Origin: Mesorhizobium sp.
Lineage (GTDB): Bacteria; Pseudomonadota; Alphaproteobacteria; Rhizobiales; Rhizobiaceae
Length of the DNA: 64,000 nt
Reading direction: 5' to 3'
Assembly (NCBI GenBank): GCA_004963905.1
Contig: SUGL01000001.1
Coordinates: 124,001-188,000, forward strand
The position numbers and the translations under genes were made by a program. Below are positions 17,151 to 25,431 of the stretch, piece after piece. Below the pieces are notes generated by a model. That model did not search any database. It was not told the DNA's origin and saw nothing but the letters and a program-made list of their open reading frames with translations. Each line of letters begins with the position of its first letter. Position 1 is the first letter of the stretch.

Positions 17151-17645
17151 TCAGCGCGCCTTGGCGGTCGCCAGCGCGCGCGAAAAGGCCGTCGCGAAAC
17201 TTTCGCGGTCATCCGGGTTGAGGAAGCCGCCGATCGAAACGCTCCTGCCCTGCGCCTCGACGGCCATTCTGGTGATGCCGATCTCGGCGTGGCGGGCGAT
17301 CGAGAACCGCGTCCAGAACGGGTTGAAGCGATGATCCTCGAAGCGGCCCGAGGGCGCCGTCTTGCGGATGTCGAGGCTGGTGCGCGAGACCGATATTTCC
17401 TCGCGAGCGCGCGCTGCGCGGTAGTTGACGCGGAAGGCGATGTAGACGGCGGCCACGTCGAGCCCGAAGAAACCGAAGACCGGCCATGCGCCATGCGCCA
17501 GGAAGATCGCGCCGGTGACCGCCCAGCCGAACATCAGCGCGCCCATCAATATCAGAAAGCCGGTGCGGCCGAGGGAACGATGCGGCGTCAGCAGGGCCTT
17601 GAAGAATGGCTTGTCGGCTTCGAACGAGGCGTTTGTGTCGCTCAT
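17151..17645 (-). CDS. DUF2244 membrane protein
   Basis: A 164-residue protein with two adjacent transmembrane segments (about residues 28-46 and 50-70), then a hydrophilic domain with R-F-N-P-F-W-T-R-F and G-I-T-R-M-A-V-E-A-Q-G-R-S-V-S-I-G, the DUF2244 pattern. Function unknown. It is divergent from nth across 22 bases, an arrangement common in rhizobia. Confidence 0.82.
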   Translation of the reverse strand: MSDTNASFEADKPFFKALLTPHRSLGRTGFLILMGALMFGWAVTGAIFLAHGAWPVFGFFGLDVAAVYIAFRVNYRAARAREEISVSRTSLDIRKTAPSGRFEDHRFNPFWTRFSIARHAEIGITRMAVEAQGRSVSIGGFLNPDDRESFATAFSRALATAKAR

Positions 17646-17667
17646 AGGGAAATATTATAGGAAGGAA

Positions 17668-18474
17668 ATGGCGCCCCCCAAGTCCAAAAATTCCTCGCCC
17701 GTCAAAAAGCAATCAGCCTCCGCCTCGGGCAATGGCGCGAAAGCAAAGGCGTCGCCCCGCAAGGGTGGACCGCGCTCGCTCTACGCTCCCGCCGAGGTGC
17801 AAGAGATCTTCCGGCGCTTCTCCGTGCAGCGGCCCGAGCCGAAGGGCGAGCTCGACTACATCAACCCTTTCACCTTGTTGATCGCGGTGGTGCTGTCGGC
17901 GCAGGCGACCGATGCCGGCGTCAACAAGGCGACGAAGTCGCTGTTTTCAGCCGCCGACACGCCGCAAAAGATGCTGGCGCTCGGCGAGGCCAAGGTCGGT
18001 GACTACATCCGCACCATCGGGCTGTGGCGCAACAAGGCCAAGAACGTGATCGCGCTTTCGAAGGCGCTGATCGACGACCATGCCGGCAAGGTGCCCGAAG
18101 ATCGCGACGAACTGGTCAAGCTTCCCGGCGTCGGGCGCAAGACCGCCAATGTCGTGCTCAACGTCGCCTTCGGCCAGCATACGATGGCGGTCGACACGCA
18201 CATCTTCCGCATCGGCAACCGGATCGGGCTGGCGCCCGGCAAGACGCCGGAACAGGTCGAAGAAGGGCTCCTTAAGGTCATCCCGACCGAATACATGCGC
18301 CACGCGCATCACTGGCTGATCCTGCACGGCCGCTATGTCTGCAAGGCGCGCAAGCCAGACTGCCCGGCCTGCGTGATTGCCGACATCTGCAAGTCAAAGG
18401 AAAAGACCACCGACGTGCCGGCGCCGCTGATGCCGATCGCGCCCTTGAGGGAGGCGATTCCTGTCGGGGCTTAG
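17668..18474 (+). CDS. nth: Endonuclease III
   Basis: A 268-residue bifunctional DNA glycosylase/AP lyase that removes oxidised pyrimidines. It has the helix-hairpin-helix L-P-G-V-G-R-K-T-A with the catalytic lysine, the catalytic aspartate in V-D-T-H-I-F-R-I, and the [4Fe-4S] cluster ligands C-X6-C-X2-C-X5-C near the end. The N-terminus is about 35 residues longer than E. coli Nth and Lys/Ser/Ala-rich. ATG 17668 has GGAAGG upstream. The stop codon TAG is the first triplet of a family A repeat fragment. Confidence 0.95.
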   Translation: MAPPKSKNSSPVKKQSASASGNGAKAKASPRKGGPRSLYAPAEVQEIFRRFSVQRPEPKGELDYINPFTLLIAVVLSAQATDAGVNKATKSLFSAADTPQKMLALGEAKVGDYIRTIGLWRNKAKNVIALSKALIDDHAGKVPEDRDELVKLPGVGRKTANVVLNVAFGQHTMAVDTHIFRIGNRIGLAPGKTPEQVEEGLLKVIPTEYMRHAHHWLILHGRYVCKARKPDCPACVIADICKSKEKTTDVPAPLMPIAPLREAIPVGA

Positions 18475-18493
18475 AGTATTTCCTGGAATTGCC
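18472..18493. repeat. Family A repeat fragment overlapping the nth stop
   Basis: TAGAGTATTTCCTGGAATTG resembles the two ends of family A joined with the middle deleted (TAGAG end plus TTCCTGGAATTGC end). The nth stop codon (18472-18474) lies inside it. Confidence 0.5.
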
Positions 18494-18510
18494 AAGTTCA
18501 GGCATGTTTG

Positions 18511-18774
18511 CCTTGGCAGATCGTATGCCTTGGCGATTGGCCGAAACGCCCATCGCGATCGTCATCCACGGGCGGAGCAAGGAGCGTAGCGACGCAGCGC
18601 AGACCCGAGGATCCATGCCGTGACTTCGAAGTGTTGCGACGGTGCGGAATTCTGCTCCGCTGCACCCCTCGATCAAGGTAACGGCATGGATCCCAGGGTC
18701 TCCGCGACGGAGCTGCGCTCCTGCTTCGCCCTGGGATGACGAGGTTGGGGAGACTTTCGCCAATCACCGGCGTT
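18511..18774. repeat. Fold-back intergenic repeat, family C (copy 1)
   Basis: The 372 bases between nth and the DUF2214 gene hold no gene and are mostly this repeat. The left arm (about 18560-18624: CGTCATCCACGGGCGGAGCA...ATCCATGCCGTGAC) is complementary to the right arm (about 18683-18742: CGGCATGGATCCCAGGGTCT...CCTGGGATGACG) with a loop of about 60 bases. The lead-in from 18511 (TTGGCAGATCGTATGCCTTG) also precedes copy 2 at 42151. The tail (18755-18774) reappears inside family D at 45349-45368. Confidence 0.75.
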
Positions 18775-18846
18775 TGCGCTGATTCCACGGAAAACGAACC
18801 GTGAAATCTTACGGGCTGCACCTTTCAAAATCCCTGTGTCGAGGAA

Positions 18847-19302
18847 CTAATAGCCGTAGCCGCGCGCCATCGCCGCGGCAAAGACGGGGATGAGCAGGAA
18901 GATGAAGCCTTCGGCGCGGACGTAGTTCTTCACCGAGGCGAGTTCAGCCGCCGGCACCGAGAACGAGGGATTGCCGCTCGCCTGCCTATTCCAGGCGATG
19001 ATGCGAGCAGTCGGGATGATCGACAGCAGGCCGACGACGATGAAGGCGACCATCTTGGCCCAGAACACCCAGTTGTAGACGTAGAACTCCCAGCCCTTCA
19101 GGCCGAAGAACACCCGGCAGATGCCGACGATGACGATCAGCGCGGCAATGATGCCGTAGTGGCGGTCGATGCCGGCAAGGCGCTTGAGCGTCGCCGCTCC
19201 CAAGTCGCCACGCACCAGCACGAATTCGGCGCCGATGATGCCGGCGAGCGAGAACACCAGAAGGTGGTGGGCGACTGCCAGCAGAAGGTCCGTGGTGTCC
19301 AT
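18847..19302 (-). CDS. DUF2214 family membrane protein
   Basis: A 151-residue integral membrane protein with four hydrophobic segments. It carries the family features H-H-L-L-V-F-S-L-A, E-F-V-L-V-R-G-D-L, K-R-L-A-G-I-D-R-H-Y-G and W-V-F-W-A-K-M-V-A-F. Function unknown. The ATG at 19302 has AGGAAA nine bases upstream. Two conserved histidines in the first helix could bind a metal or haem, but this is only a suggestion. Confidence 0.8.
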   Translation of the reverse strand: MDTTDLLLAVAHHLLVFSLAGIIGAEFVLVRGDLGAATLKRLAGIDRHYGIIAALIVIVGICRVFFGLKGWEFYVYNWVFWAKMVAFIVVGLLSIIPTARIIAWNRQASGNPSFSVPAAELASVKNYVRAEGFIFLLIPVFAAAMARGYGY

Positions 19303-19522
19303 GGTCTTTTCCTGTGTTGGGGCGGCGCCGCGAGATATGGCTGAATCAGTTTCGTCAAAAGAGTAACATCGTCGGTCGAGAATCCCAGATGCCGAAATCT
19401 CAGCCGGTCGGCGACAGTGACCGCGCTCGTCTTCTGGCGTGGAGGATGACGCGGAACGATCCTGGCCCTTGTTCGAACGCACTGGTTTGCTAAGCGCTGC
19501 CGCCTCAATGGAGGGGAATGCC

Positions 19523-20077
19523 ATGAGCATTGGAACGGAAGCAGGCGTGCCGATCCTCGAGACGGCGCGGACCGTGTTGCGGGCGCATCGGCTCGATGAT
19601 TTCGAGACCTATGTCGCGATGTGGGCCGATCCCGGGATCACCCGTTTCATCAGCGGCAAGCCGCGCACCCGCGAGGAAAGCTGGATGCGCTTCCTGCGCC
19701 ATGCCGGGCTCTGGTCGCTGCTCGGCTATGGGTTCTGGGCGATCGAGGACAAGGCGACCGGCCGCTTCATTGGCGAGGCCGGGTTCCACGATCTCAAGCG
19801 CGAGATCGAGCCGTCGATCGAAGGCGTGCCGGAAGCCGGCTGGGCGCTGGCCTCCGTCGTGCATGGCCAGGGGCTTGCCAGCGAGGTCGTCGGGCGCATA
19901 GTCGCTTGGGGGGACGCGGTGTTCGGGCGAGCCAGGACCGTCTGCATCATCGATCCCGAGAACGGCGCTTCGCTCAAGGTGGCCGAAAAGAACGGCTATC
20001 GCGAAATACTGCGGACCACCTATCACGACAAGCCGACGATCCTGCTGGAGCGGCCGGCCGGAGGGGCGACAGGCTAG
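19523..20077 (+). CDS. GNAT family N-acetyltransferase
   Basis: A 184-residue acetyltransferase of the RimJ/RimL-like branch: an initial L-E-T-A-R-T-V-L-R-A-H-R-L-D-D strand, then W-A-I-E-D-K-A-T-G-R-F-I-G-E-A-G-F, a CoA-binding region near G-Q-G-L-A-S-E-V-V, and the N-G-A-S-L-K-V-A-E-K-N-G-Y motif. Substrate unknown. ATG 19523 has GGAGGGG eight bases upstream; an ATG at 19508 is in the same frame. The TAG stop (20075-20077) is the first triplet of a family A repeat. Confidence 0.85.
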   Translation: MSIGTEAGVPILETARTVLRAHRLDDFETYVAMWADPGITRFISGKPRTREESWMRFLRHAGLWSLLGYGFWAIEDKATGRFIGEAGFHDLKREIEPSIEGVPEAGWALASVVHGQGLASEVVGRIVAWGDAVFGRARTVCIIDPENGASLKVAEKNGYREILRTTYHDKPTILLERPAGGATG

Positions 20078-20150
20078 AGCAATTCCAGGAAAAGTGTGTA
20101 ACGGTTTTCCGTCCGGAATTGCGTGAAAACAAATACTTGGAGCGGTTCGG
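20075..20150. repeat. Family A repeat (copy 2) carrying a gene's stop codon
   Basis: TAGAGCAATTCCAGGAAAAG faces TTCCGTCCGGAATTGCGTGA, then a shortened end, GGAGCGGTTCGG. The order is inverted relative to copy 1. It supplies the stop of the acetyltransferase gene and separates it from the convergent GGDEF-EAL gene. Confidence 0.75.
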
Positions 20151-20173
20151 AAGGAAGAATCGCCGGCGCCGTT

Positions 20174-22660
20174 TCAACCGACCTTGCGGCGCAACGTCTG
20201 CGCCAAGCCTTCCCAGGGAGACGCGTTTGCGCCGCCGTCGATCCAGCCGCCGCGGAAAACGGTCGTCGCGTCGAACGGCTGGGGCCTTGCGATCGCGTAG
20301 CCCTGCGCGTGGTCGACACCGATCGTTCGCAAAGCCTCCATGATGCCCTCGCTTTCGACGAATTCGGCGATCGTGCGTTTTCCCGTCACCTTGCCGATGT
20401 GGTGGATCATCTCGACCATGGCGCGGTCGATGCGGTCGTCCAGCATGTCCTTGACGAAACCGCCGTCGATCTTGAGGTAATCGACCGGCAGGTGCTTCAG
20501 ATAGGCGAAAGACGACATGCCGGAGCCGAAATCGTCGAGGGCGAAGCGGCAGCCCAAGCCGCGCAGGTCGGCGATGAAGCGCATGGCTTCCGTCAGGTTG
20601 GCAATGGCGCTGGTCTCGGTGATCTCCAGGCAGATCGTTCCGGGCGCGATGCCATGGGCGGCCAACTGCTCGCGCATGAAGCCGAGGAACGTCTCGTCGC
20701 CGAAGCTGGCGCCGGAAAGGTTGATGGCGCAAGTGGATATCGGCATGGCGCGCGGATCGGCAAGCCTGGCCGCGAGAATTCGGAATGTGTTGCGCACCAC
20801 CCAGCGGTCGATCGCCGGCATCAGTCCGTAGCGCTCGGCCGCGGGGATGAAACTCTGCGGCGTGACGAAGTTGCCGTCCTCGTCGGTCAATCTCAGCAAG
20901 ATTTCGATGTGCGCGCCAACCTCGGCGACATTCTCACGCAGCGGCGAGATCTCCTGCGCATGCAGCCTAAAGCGGTTCTCGTCGAGCGCGGCATGCAGGC
21001 GCTGGACCCAGGCCATCTCGCCGAAGCGTTCGCGCAGCGCCGTATCGGTGTCGCTGTGAAGCTGAACCCGATTGCGCCCCTTTTCCTTCGCCATGTAGCA
21101 GGCGACATCGGCGGCGCGCAGCACTTCCTCCAGCGACATGCCGCAATCGGCGATCTCGACCATGCCGATGCTGACGCTGATGTTGAAGGGACGGCCTTCC
21201 CAGGAGAAATGCAGATCCTGGACGGTGGCGCGCAGCCGTTCCGCCGTGGCGACGGCGCAGCCGGTGTCGCAATCGAAGAGCAGCACGCCGAACTCATCGC
21301 CACCAAGCCTGGCCAGTATGTCGCCGGTGGGCAACTCATTGAGGAGCAGCACCGAGATCTGGCGCAGCAGCTGATCGCCAGCCGCATGACCGCAAGTGTC
21401 GTTGACCAGCTTGAACTGGTCGAGGTCGAGATACATCAGCGCATGCGTGCGCGGTTTCTCCGGCGGCTCCGCGATCGCGCCCGCCAGCCGGGTCTCGAAG
21501 TCGCGGCGGTTGACGAGGCCGGTGAGCGCATCATGCGATGCTTGCCATGACAGGCGCTCGATGAAGTCCTGCTCGCGGGTCATGTCGTGCAACGCGAGAA
21601 CGGCGCCGACAATCTTGCCGGAGACGCTAAGCGGCGCACCGTTGAGCGCGACAGGCACGACCGAACGGTCGGGGCGCTCCAGGAGCTGCGGCCGCACATT
21701 GGAACGGCGCGGCTCGCCGGCCAGAAGGCGCGGTATCAGGTCGGTTTCCTCGACACCGCTGTCCTTGTCGATCAGCCGGAACAGCGAGGCGACGGGCTTG
21801 CCCTTGGCGGCGTCCAGAGGACAGGCGAGCAGGCGTTCGGCGACGGCATTCATGTAATCCAGCCGCCCGGCCGCATCGGTGCTGATGACGGCCTGGCCGA
21901 TCGAGGCCAGCGTGATCTGCGCGCGCTCGCGCTCGGCGTTCAAGGCGCTTCGGAACGCCTGCCGCTGAGCCATCAGCTTTCGCGTGCGCCATACCGCCAG
22001 CAGGATAAGCAGCGCCGCGGTGACGAGATTGGCGGCCGTGAGCGCCATCTTGATGACGCGCGAGCCTTCGCCGAGGCTGTCGGAGAAGGCCTTGGACAAG
22101 GGTCCGATCCGGTGGTCGAGCTGGTGGATGTCGGCTTTCCAGGCGCTGATCTCCGCCTGCGACGCGGGGCCTTCCTCGAGCCTTCTGTGCATATCGTCGC
22201 CAAGCTTCTCGATGGCGAGGATCATCTCGTCGGCCTCCGTCCAGTGCCGGATGGCGATGTCGAGGTAGCTGACGCGCCGGAAATTCCGAAACAGCCAGAT
22301 CAGGCCGGCAACGTCGTCGGCATGGTTGTTGCCGCCGAGGAAACCCAGCCGCGCCGCTTCGGTGTCAGGGTTGGTCTTTTCGAGCGCAAGCCTGGCCGAG
22401 CGATCGGCGAGCGGCACGGCGATGGCCTGGCGGTATTCGCGGAAATATTCCGCGTTGCCGGTATCGGCATAGAGGCTGAGCAAATAGATGGCGTGCTTCT
22501 GCCCCTTCGACCATTGGCTCTCGCCGCCGACATAGGCGCGAACGGCCGATAGTGTATGGAGGCTGAGGCTGGCCACCAGGGCCTGGATCAGGACGACCAC
22601 GATGAAAGGCCAGACCAGCCCGATGAGACGAGGGCTGGCATCCGTCGACGAGAGCTTCAT
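20174..22660 (-). CDS. Membrane GGDEF-EAL cyclic-di-GMP enzyme with PAS domain
   Basis: An 828-residue sensor. Two transmembrane helices (about residues 12-33 and 192-212) flank a periplasmic helical region. A PAS-like segment (G-Q-A-V-I-S-T-D-A-A-G-R-L-D-Y-M-N) follows, then GGDEF with an intact A-R-L-G-G-D-E-F-G-V. The EAL domain keeps C-L-E-I-T-E-T, A-L-D-D-F-G-S-G-M-S-S-F, Y-L-K-I-D-G-G-F-V and a late A-E-F-V-E-S-E, but the name motif reads H-I-E-I-L-L-R. It may both make and break cyclic-di-GMP. Start 22660 follows GGAAATGCG. No operon partner. Confidence 0.9.
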   Translation of the reverse strand: MKLSSTDASPRLIGLVWPFIVVVLIQALVASLSLHTLSAVRAYVGGESQWSKGQKHAIYLLSLYADTGNAEYFREYRQAIAVPLADRSARLALEKTNPDTEAARLGFLGGNNHADDVAGLIWLFRNFRRVSYLDIAIRHWTEADEMILAIEKLGDDMHRRLEEGPASQAEISAWKADIHQLDHRIGPLSKAFSDSLGEGSRVIKMALTAANLVTAALLILLAVWRTRKLMAQRQAFRSALNAERERAQITLASIGQAVISTDAAGRLDYMNAVAERLLACPLDAAKGKPVASLFRLIDKDSGVEETDLIPRLLAGEPRRSNVRPQLLERPDRSVVPVALNGAPLSVSGKIVGAVLALHDMTREQDFIERLSWQASHDALTGLVNRRDFETRLAGAIAEPPEKPRTHALMYLDLDQFKLVNDTCGHAAGDQLLRQISVLLLNELPTGDILARLGGDEFGVLLFDCDTGCAVATAERLRATVQDLHFSWEGRPFNISVSIGMVEIADCGMSLEEVLRAADVACYMAKEKGRNRVQLHSDTDTALRERFGEMAWVQRLHAALDENRFRLHAQEISPLRENVAEVGAHIEILLRLTDEDGNFVTPQSFIPAAERYGLMPAIDRWVVRNTFRILAARLADPRAMPISTCAINLSGASFGDETFLGFMREQLAAHGIAPGTICLEITETSAIANLTEAMRFIADLRGLGCRFALDDFGSGMSSFAYLKHLPVDYLKIDGGFVKDMLDDRIDRAMVEMIHHIGKVTGKRTIAEFVESEGIMEALRTIGVDHAQGYAIARPQPFDATTVFRGGWIDGGANASPWEGLAQTLRRKVG

Positions 22661-22939
22661 CGCATTTCCATGGAGCCTGCCGCGACCCCGTCGGCGTCTG
22701 TCCGACCGGTTCATCCGTCGGTTGAGACGATGTTCTTCCCCTCATGTCTGCCGGCAATTGGCGACGCCAATCCAGATAGCGTATCTGGTTTAACAGCCGA
22801 TAAATTCCGACAGTATTTGTTTTCGAAATTCTTCGACAAAACAGTTGGCGGCGTACGCTACGTCATGTGGATATTTCCGCCCCAGTATCGCCTGCCGAGT
22901 TGCTTTCGCCAGAATGAAGTCGAATGGGCGCCCAGCGAT

Positions 22940-23338
22940 TCAACGTTTGGATTTTGCCTTATTCAGAGCCACCGCTGCGCGGACGAGAGCCTTGAGCGCT
23001 TCCTCATCGATCTCCTCACCCTCGCGAAAATCGATGGCGCGCCTTGTGTTGCCTTCGAGGCTGGAGTTGAAGAGCCGCGAGGGATCGGGCAGCGCCGCGC
23101 CCTTGGCGAAGGTCAGCTTGACGACTGCCTTGTAGGTCTCGCCGGTACAGATCATTCCGGCGTCCTCCCAAACCGGCACCCCGCGCCACTTCCATTCCTC
23201 GATGACGTCTGGATCGGCCTGCTTGATCACGGCACGGAGGCGGCCGAGCATCTCACCCCGCCAATCGCCCAGTTCCTCGATGCGTCCATCGATGAGCTCG
23301 GAAGGAGATTTGCTTTCCTGCACGCCACTTTTCTCCAT
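22940..23338 (-). CDS. DUF1801 domain protein
   Basis: A 132-residue protein of the YdhG-like DUF1801 family: P-D-V-I-E-E-W-K-W-R-G-V-P-V-W, then Y-K-A-V-V-K-L-T-F-A-K-G-A-A-L-P-D-P and G-N-T-R-R-A-I-D-F-R-E-G. Function unknown. It is the last gene of the ArsR-led minus-strand group, 74 bases after another DUF1801 gene. The 279 bases beyond its end, up to the GGDEF-EAL start, are AT-rich and hold no gene I can see. Confidence 0.8.
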   Translation of the reverse strand: MEKSGVQESKSPSELIDGRIEELGDWRGEMLGRLRAVIKQADPDVIEEWKWRGVPVWEDAGMICTGETYKAVVKLTFAKGAALPDPSRLFNSSLEGNTRRAIDFREGEEIDEEALKALVRAAVALNKAKSKR

Positions 23339-23412
23339 CTGTGTTTCTTCTGCCGGACAAATGGATCGCCGGGATGGCTCTCCAGGCGAACCGTGCTTGA
23401 TCGACAATGCGC

Positions 23413-23862
23413 CTACATTCGTTCGCCAGGCAATTGGCTTGCCTGTTTCACCCAGGAGACGAACTGCGCTTCATCGAGCTGGTCGTCCTCGTGAATGTTG
23501 AGGTAACGCGTGTCCTTGCTCTTGGATTCGCCTGGCGGCACCGGCTTCAGCGACATGCCGCGAAAGAAGGCCACCTTGATGTATCCGGTGAAACAGTGGA
23601 TGCCGAGAAACCAGCCTTTGCCTTCCATCCCGTAAAACGGCGAGTTCCATTTGACGGCCTTCTGCGCGTTGGGAACGGCCTGCATGATGAGCTGGTCGAG
23701 CCGGCGGCCGACCTCGCTCTTCCACCCTGGCATCGCCGCGATATAGGCCTGCACGGGGGCGTCGCCATAGCCCTTGGCGATCTGCGGGTTGCCGCCCGAA
23801 AGCAGGACGGGTTTCGCGCCCGTGGGCCCAGCGGCAACCTTCGGCGATTTCGCCTTCGCCAT
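23413..23862 (-). CDS. DUF1801 domain protein
   Basis: A 149-residue member of the same family as its downstream neighbour, with a basic N-terminal extension (A-K-A-K-S-P-K) and the core A-V-K-W-N-S-P-F-Y-G-M-E-G-K-G-W-F-L-G-I. Its ATG overlaps the stop of the upstream small membrane gene (ATGA), so translation is coupled. The paired paralogues probably arose by divergence rather than recent duplication, since only the core motif is shared. Confidence 0.8.
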   Translation of the reverse strand: MAKAKSPKVAAGPTGAKPVLLSGGNPQIAKGYGDAPVQAYIAAMPGWKSEVGRRLDQLIMQAVPNAQKAVKWNSPFYGMEGKGWFLGIHCFTGYIKVAFFRGMSLKPVPPGESKSKDTRYLNIHEDDQLDEAQFVSWVKQASQLPGERM

Positions 23863-24095
23863 CAGGCCGATCCTACGCGCTCGCGCGCCGGCCCACCGCG
23901 CCATCTGGCGGCATAGGGCAGCACGAACATATAGAGGCCGCTGAACAGCAGCAGGAACAGCGGCAGGAGCGGCGAGTAGACCACCCAGGCCGGAGGCTCG
24001 CCCAATGCCATGGCGACGAAGTTGGCGATGACGGTCATGGTAAAGATGATCGACAGCCAGCGATGCAACTGCCTGATCCATTTGCTCCAGTCCAA
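23862..24095 (-). CDS. Small two-helix membrane protein
   Basis: A 77-residue protein with an amphipathic start (W-S-K-W-I-R-Q-L-H-R-W-L-S) and two transmembrane segments (about residues 14-31 and 40-62), ending in a basic tail. The first part resembles PepSY-associated or cytochrome-like small membrane proteins, but no firm family is evident. It lies between the VOC gene and a DUF1801 gene, overlapping the latter by four bases. Confidence 0.7.
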   Translation of the reverse strand: MDWSKWIRQLHRWLSIIFTMTVIANFVAMALGEPPAWVVYSPLLPLFLLLFSGLYMFVLPYAARWRGGPARERVGSA

Positions 24096-24131
24096 TGCTG
24101 CCTCCTTTGAAAGAACGAATGAAACGCCGGC

Positions 24132-24524
24132 TTACCAACGCGCCAGCTGCGTGATCTGGATGAGATTGCCGCAGGTGTCGTTGAGCTGCGCGATCGTCGA
24201 GCCGGTCACTTCGGTCGGCGCCATGGCGAAGCTGCCGCCATTTGCCGTGATGCGCTCGTGATCGCCCTTGATGTCGTCGGTGAACAGCATGAGCGCCGGC
24301 TGGCCCTGCTTGAAGATGGCCTGCTGGTAGGCCTTGGCCGCCGGGTTGTCATTCAGCGCCAATTGCAGCTCCGCGCCGTCCGGGTCGTCGGGCGAGGTGA
24401 CCGTTAGCCAGCGAAACGGCCCGTTGGTGAAATCGGCTTTCTTGTCGAAACCCAGCACGTCCGTGTAGAAGCCAAGAGCCTTCTCCTGGTCGTCGACATA
24501 GACACTTGTCAGCTTGATCTTCAT
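24132..24524 (-). CDS. VOC (glyoxalase/bleomycin resistance) family protein
   Basis: A 130-residue single VOC module: opening K-L-T-S-V-Y-V-D-D-Q-E-K-A-L-G-F-Y-T-D-V-L-G-F, a central D-P-D-G-A-E-L-Q-L strand and a closing G-N-L-I-Q-I-T-Q. Such proteins bind a metal and small hydrophobic substrates; its reaction is unknown. It is third in the ArsR-SRPBCC-VOC group, a gene set often linked to stress-type response operons. Confidence 0.85.
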   Translation of the reverse strand: MKIKLTSVYVDDQEKALGFYTDVLGFDKKADFTNGPFRWLTVTSPDDPDGAELQLALNDNPAAKAYQQAIFKQGQPALMLFTDDIKGDHERITANGGSFAMAPTEVTGSTIAQLNDTCGNLIQITQLARW

Positions 24525-24601
24525 CGCATTTCTCCATTGCTCGCGCCCGCAGGTTGCCACCCGCCAACGGTTTCTGCTTTTTGAACCCTTTCGGCGGGAC
24601 T

Positions 24602-25012
24602 TCAGTCGATCCGCGCCAGAACCTCTTCGAGGGCGGTGAGGAACCTTTGCCAACCAACGGTGGCGCCCCGGTAATAGGATTGCTGATCGGCGCGGAAACG
24701 CGTCTGCTCCATGCGCAGATGGGTGCCCGTTCCCGTCGGGGTGAGCGTCCAGGTGACGACGCTCTCCAGATCCTTGGTGTCCCAGGTGTAGGACAACGTC
24801 TTGTAGGGCTCGACGGCCTGGACCTGGCACTCGACGCCTCCCCAGTCCGCGCTGAGTTCGAAACGGTGGTCTACGACCGGCTTGAAGTCGTTCTTCATCA
24901 GCCACTCCTCGATGAGATGCGGTTGGGTCAGCGCCCGCCAGATCTTTTCCGGCGGGTAAGGGATCTCGCGCTCGACGACGACGGAGCGCGTTCCGGCCGG
25001 CATATCGTTCAT
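24602..25012 (-). CDS. SRPBCC (AHSA1-type) domain protein
   Basis: A 136-residue START-like protein: V-E-R-E-I-P-Y-P-P-E-K-I-W-R-A-L-T-Q-P-H-L-I-E-E-W-L near the start and a terminal amphipathic helix G-W-Q-R-F-L-T-A-L-E-E-V-L. It forms a ligand-binding hydrophobic cavity; ligand unknown. The ATG overlaps the ArsR stop (25009-25012), a common coupling of ArsR and SRPBCC proteins. Confidence 0.87.
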   Translation of the reverse strand: MNDMPAGTRSVVVEREIPYPPEKIWRALTQPHLIEEWLMKNDFKPVVDHRFELSADWGGVECQVQAVEPYKTLSYTWDTKDLESVVTWTLTPTGTGTHLRMEQTRFRADQQSYYRGATVGWQRFLTALEEVLARID

Positions 25013-25332
25013 TGATCCATCCTCTTCAGCAGATCCTCGAGATCGTCGAACCGGCTCTCCCAGAACCCGGCCATCTGACGGGTCCAGTCCATCAGCGGCG
25101 CCAGCGCGCCAAGCTGCGCGCTGTAATGGGTCTGGCGGCCCTCGTGGCGGTCGCGCACCAGTCCGGCTTCCTTGAGGAGGCCGAGATGCTTCGAGACCGC
25201 CGGCTGCGAGACACCGGCCTGCGCCGTCAGCGCGCCGACCGTCTGCTCGCCTTGCCGACACAGACGCTCAAAAATGGCGCGCCTTGTCGGATCGGCAAGC
25301 GTCCGGAAGAGCATATCATGCGCGTTTGACAT
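25009..25332 (-). CDS. ArsR family winged-helix repressor
   Basis: A 107-residue regulator with the ArsR core: A-D-P-T-R-R-A-I-F-E-R-L, recognition helix A-G-V-S-Q-P-A-V-S-K-H-L-G-L-L, and a beta wing R-H-E-G-R-Q-T-H-Y-S. There is no metal-binding cysteine pair in helix alpha-3, so it is probably not a metal sensor. It leads the operon ArsR-SRPBCC-VOC-small membrane protein-DUF1801-DUF1801 and is divergent from an NmrA-type oxidoreductase. ATG 25332 is used; TTG 25341 is possible. Confidence 0.88.
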   Translation of the reverse strand: MSNAHDMLFRTLADPTRRAIFERLCRQGEQTVGALTAQAGVSQPAVSKHLGLLKEAGLVRDRHEGRQTHYSAQLGALAPLMDWTRQMAGFWESRFDDLEDLLKRMDQ

Positions 25333-25340
25333 CTGGATCA

Positions 25341-25377
25341 ATAACCCAATGGCTATTGATTAATCTATAACCAATGG
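25341..25377. promoter_or_regulatory. Candidate ArsR operator with direct repeats
   Basis: The divergent spacer holds ATAACCCAATGG (25341-25352) and ATAACCAATGG (25367-25377), 26 bases apart, around the AT-rich ATTGATTAATC. A short dyad CAAT-GGCT-ATTG sits in the left part. It lies directly before the ArsR start and 55 bases before the oxidoreductase, so one regulator could control both. Confidence 0.4.
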
Positions 25378-25431
25378 GATATGTGTGAGTCAAGCGGGAG
25401 TGTAGAGAGGGCGGAAGCGTGGAGCGGCAGG

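Noticed and set aside
20123..21550. A 475-codon frame opposite the GGDEF-EAL gene
   Set aside because: Antisense shadow; no recognisable motif.
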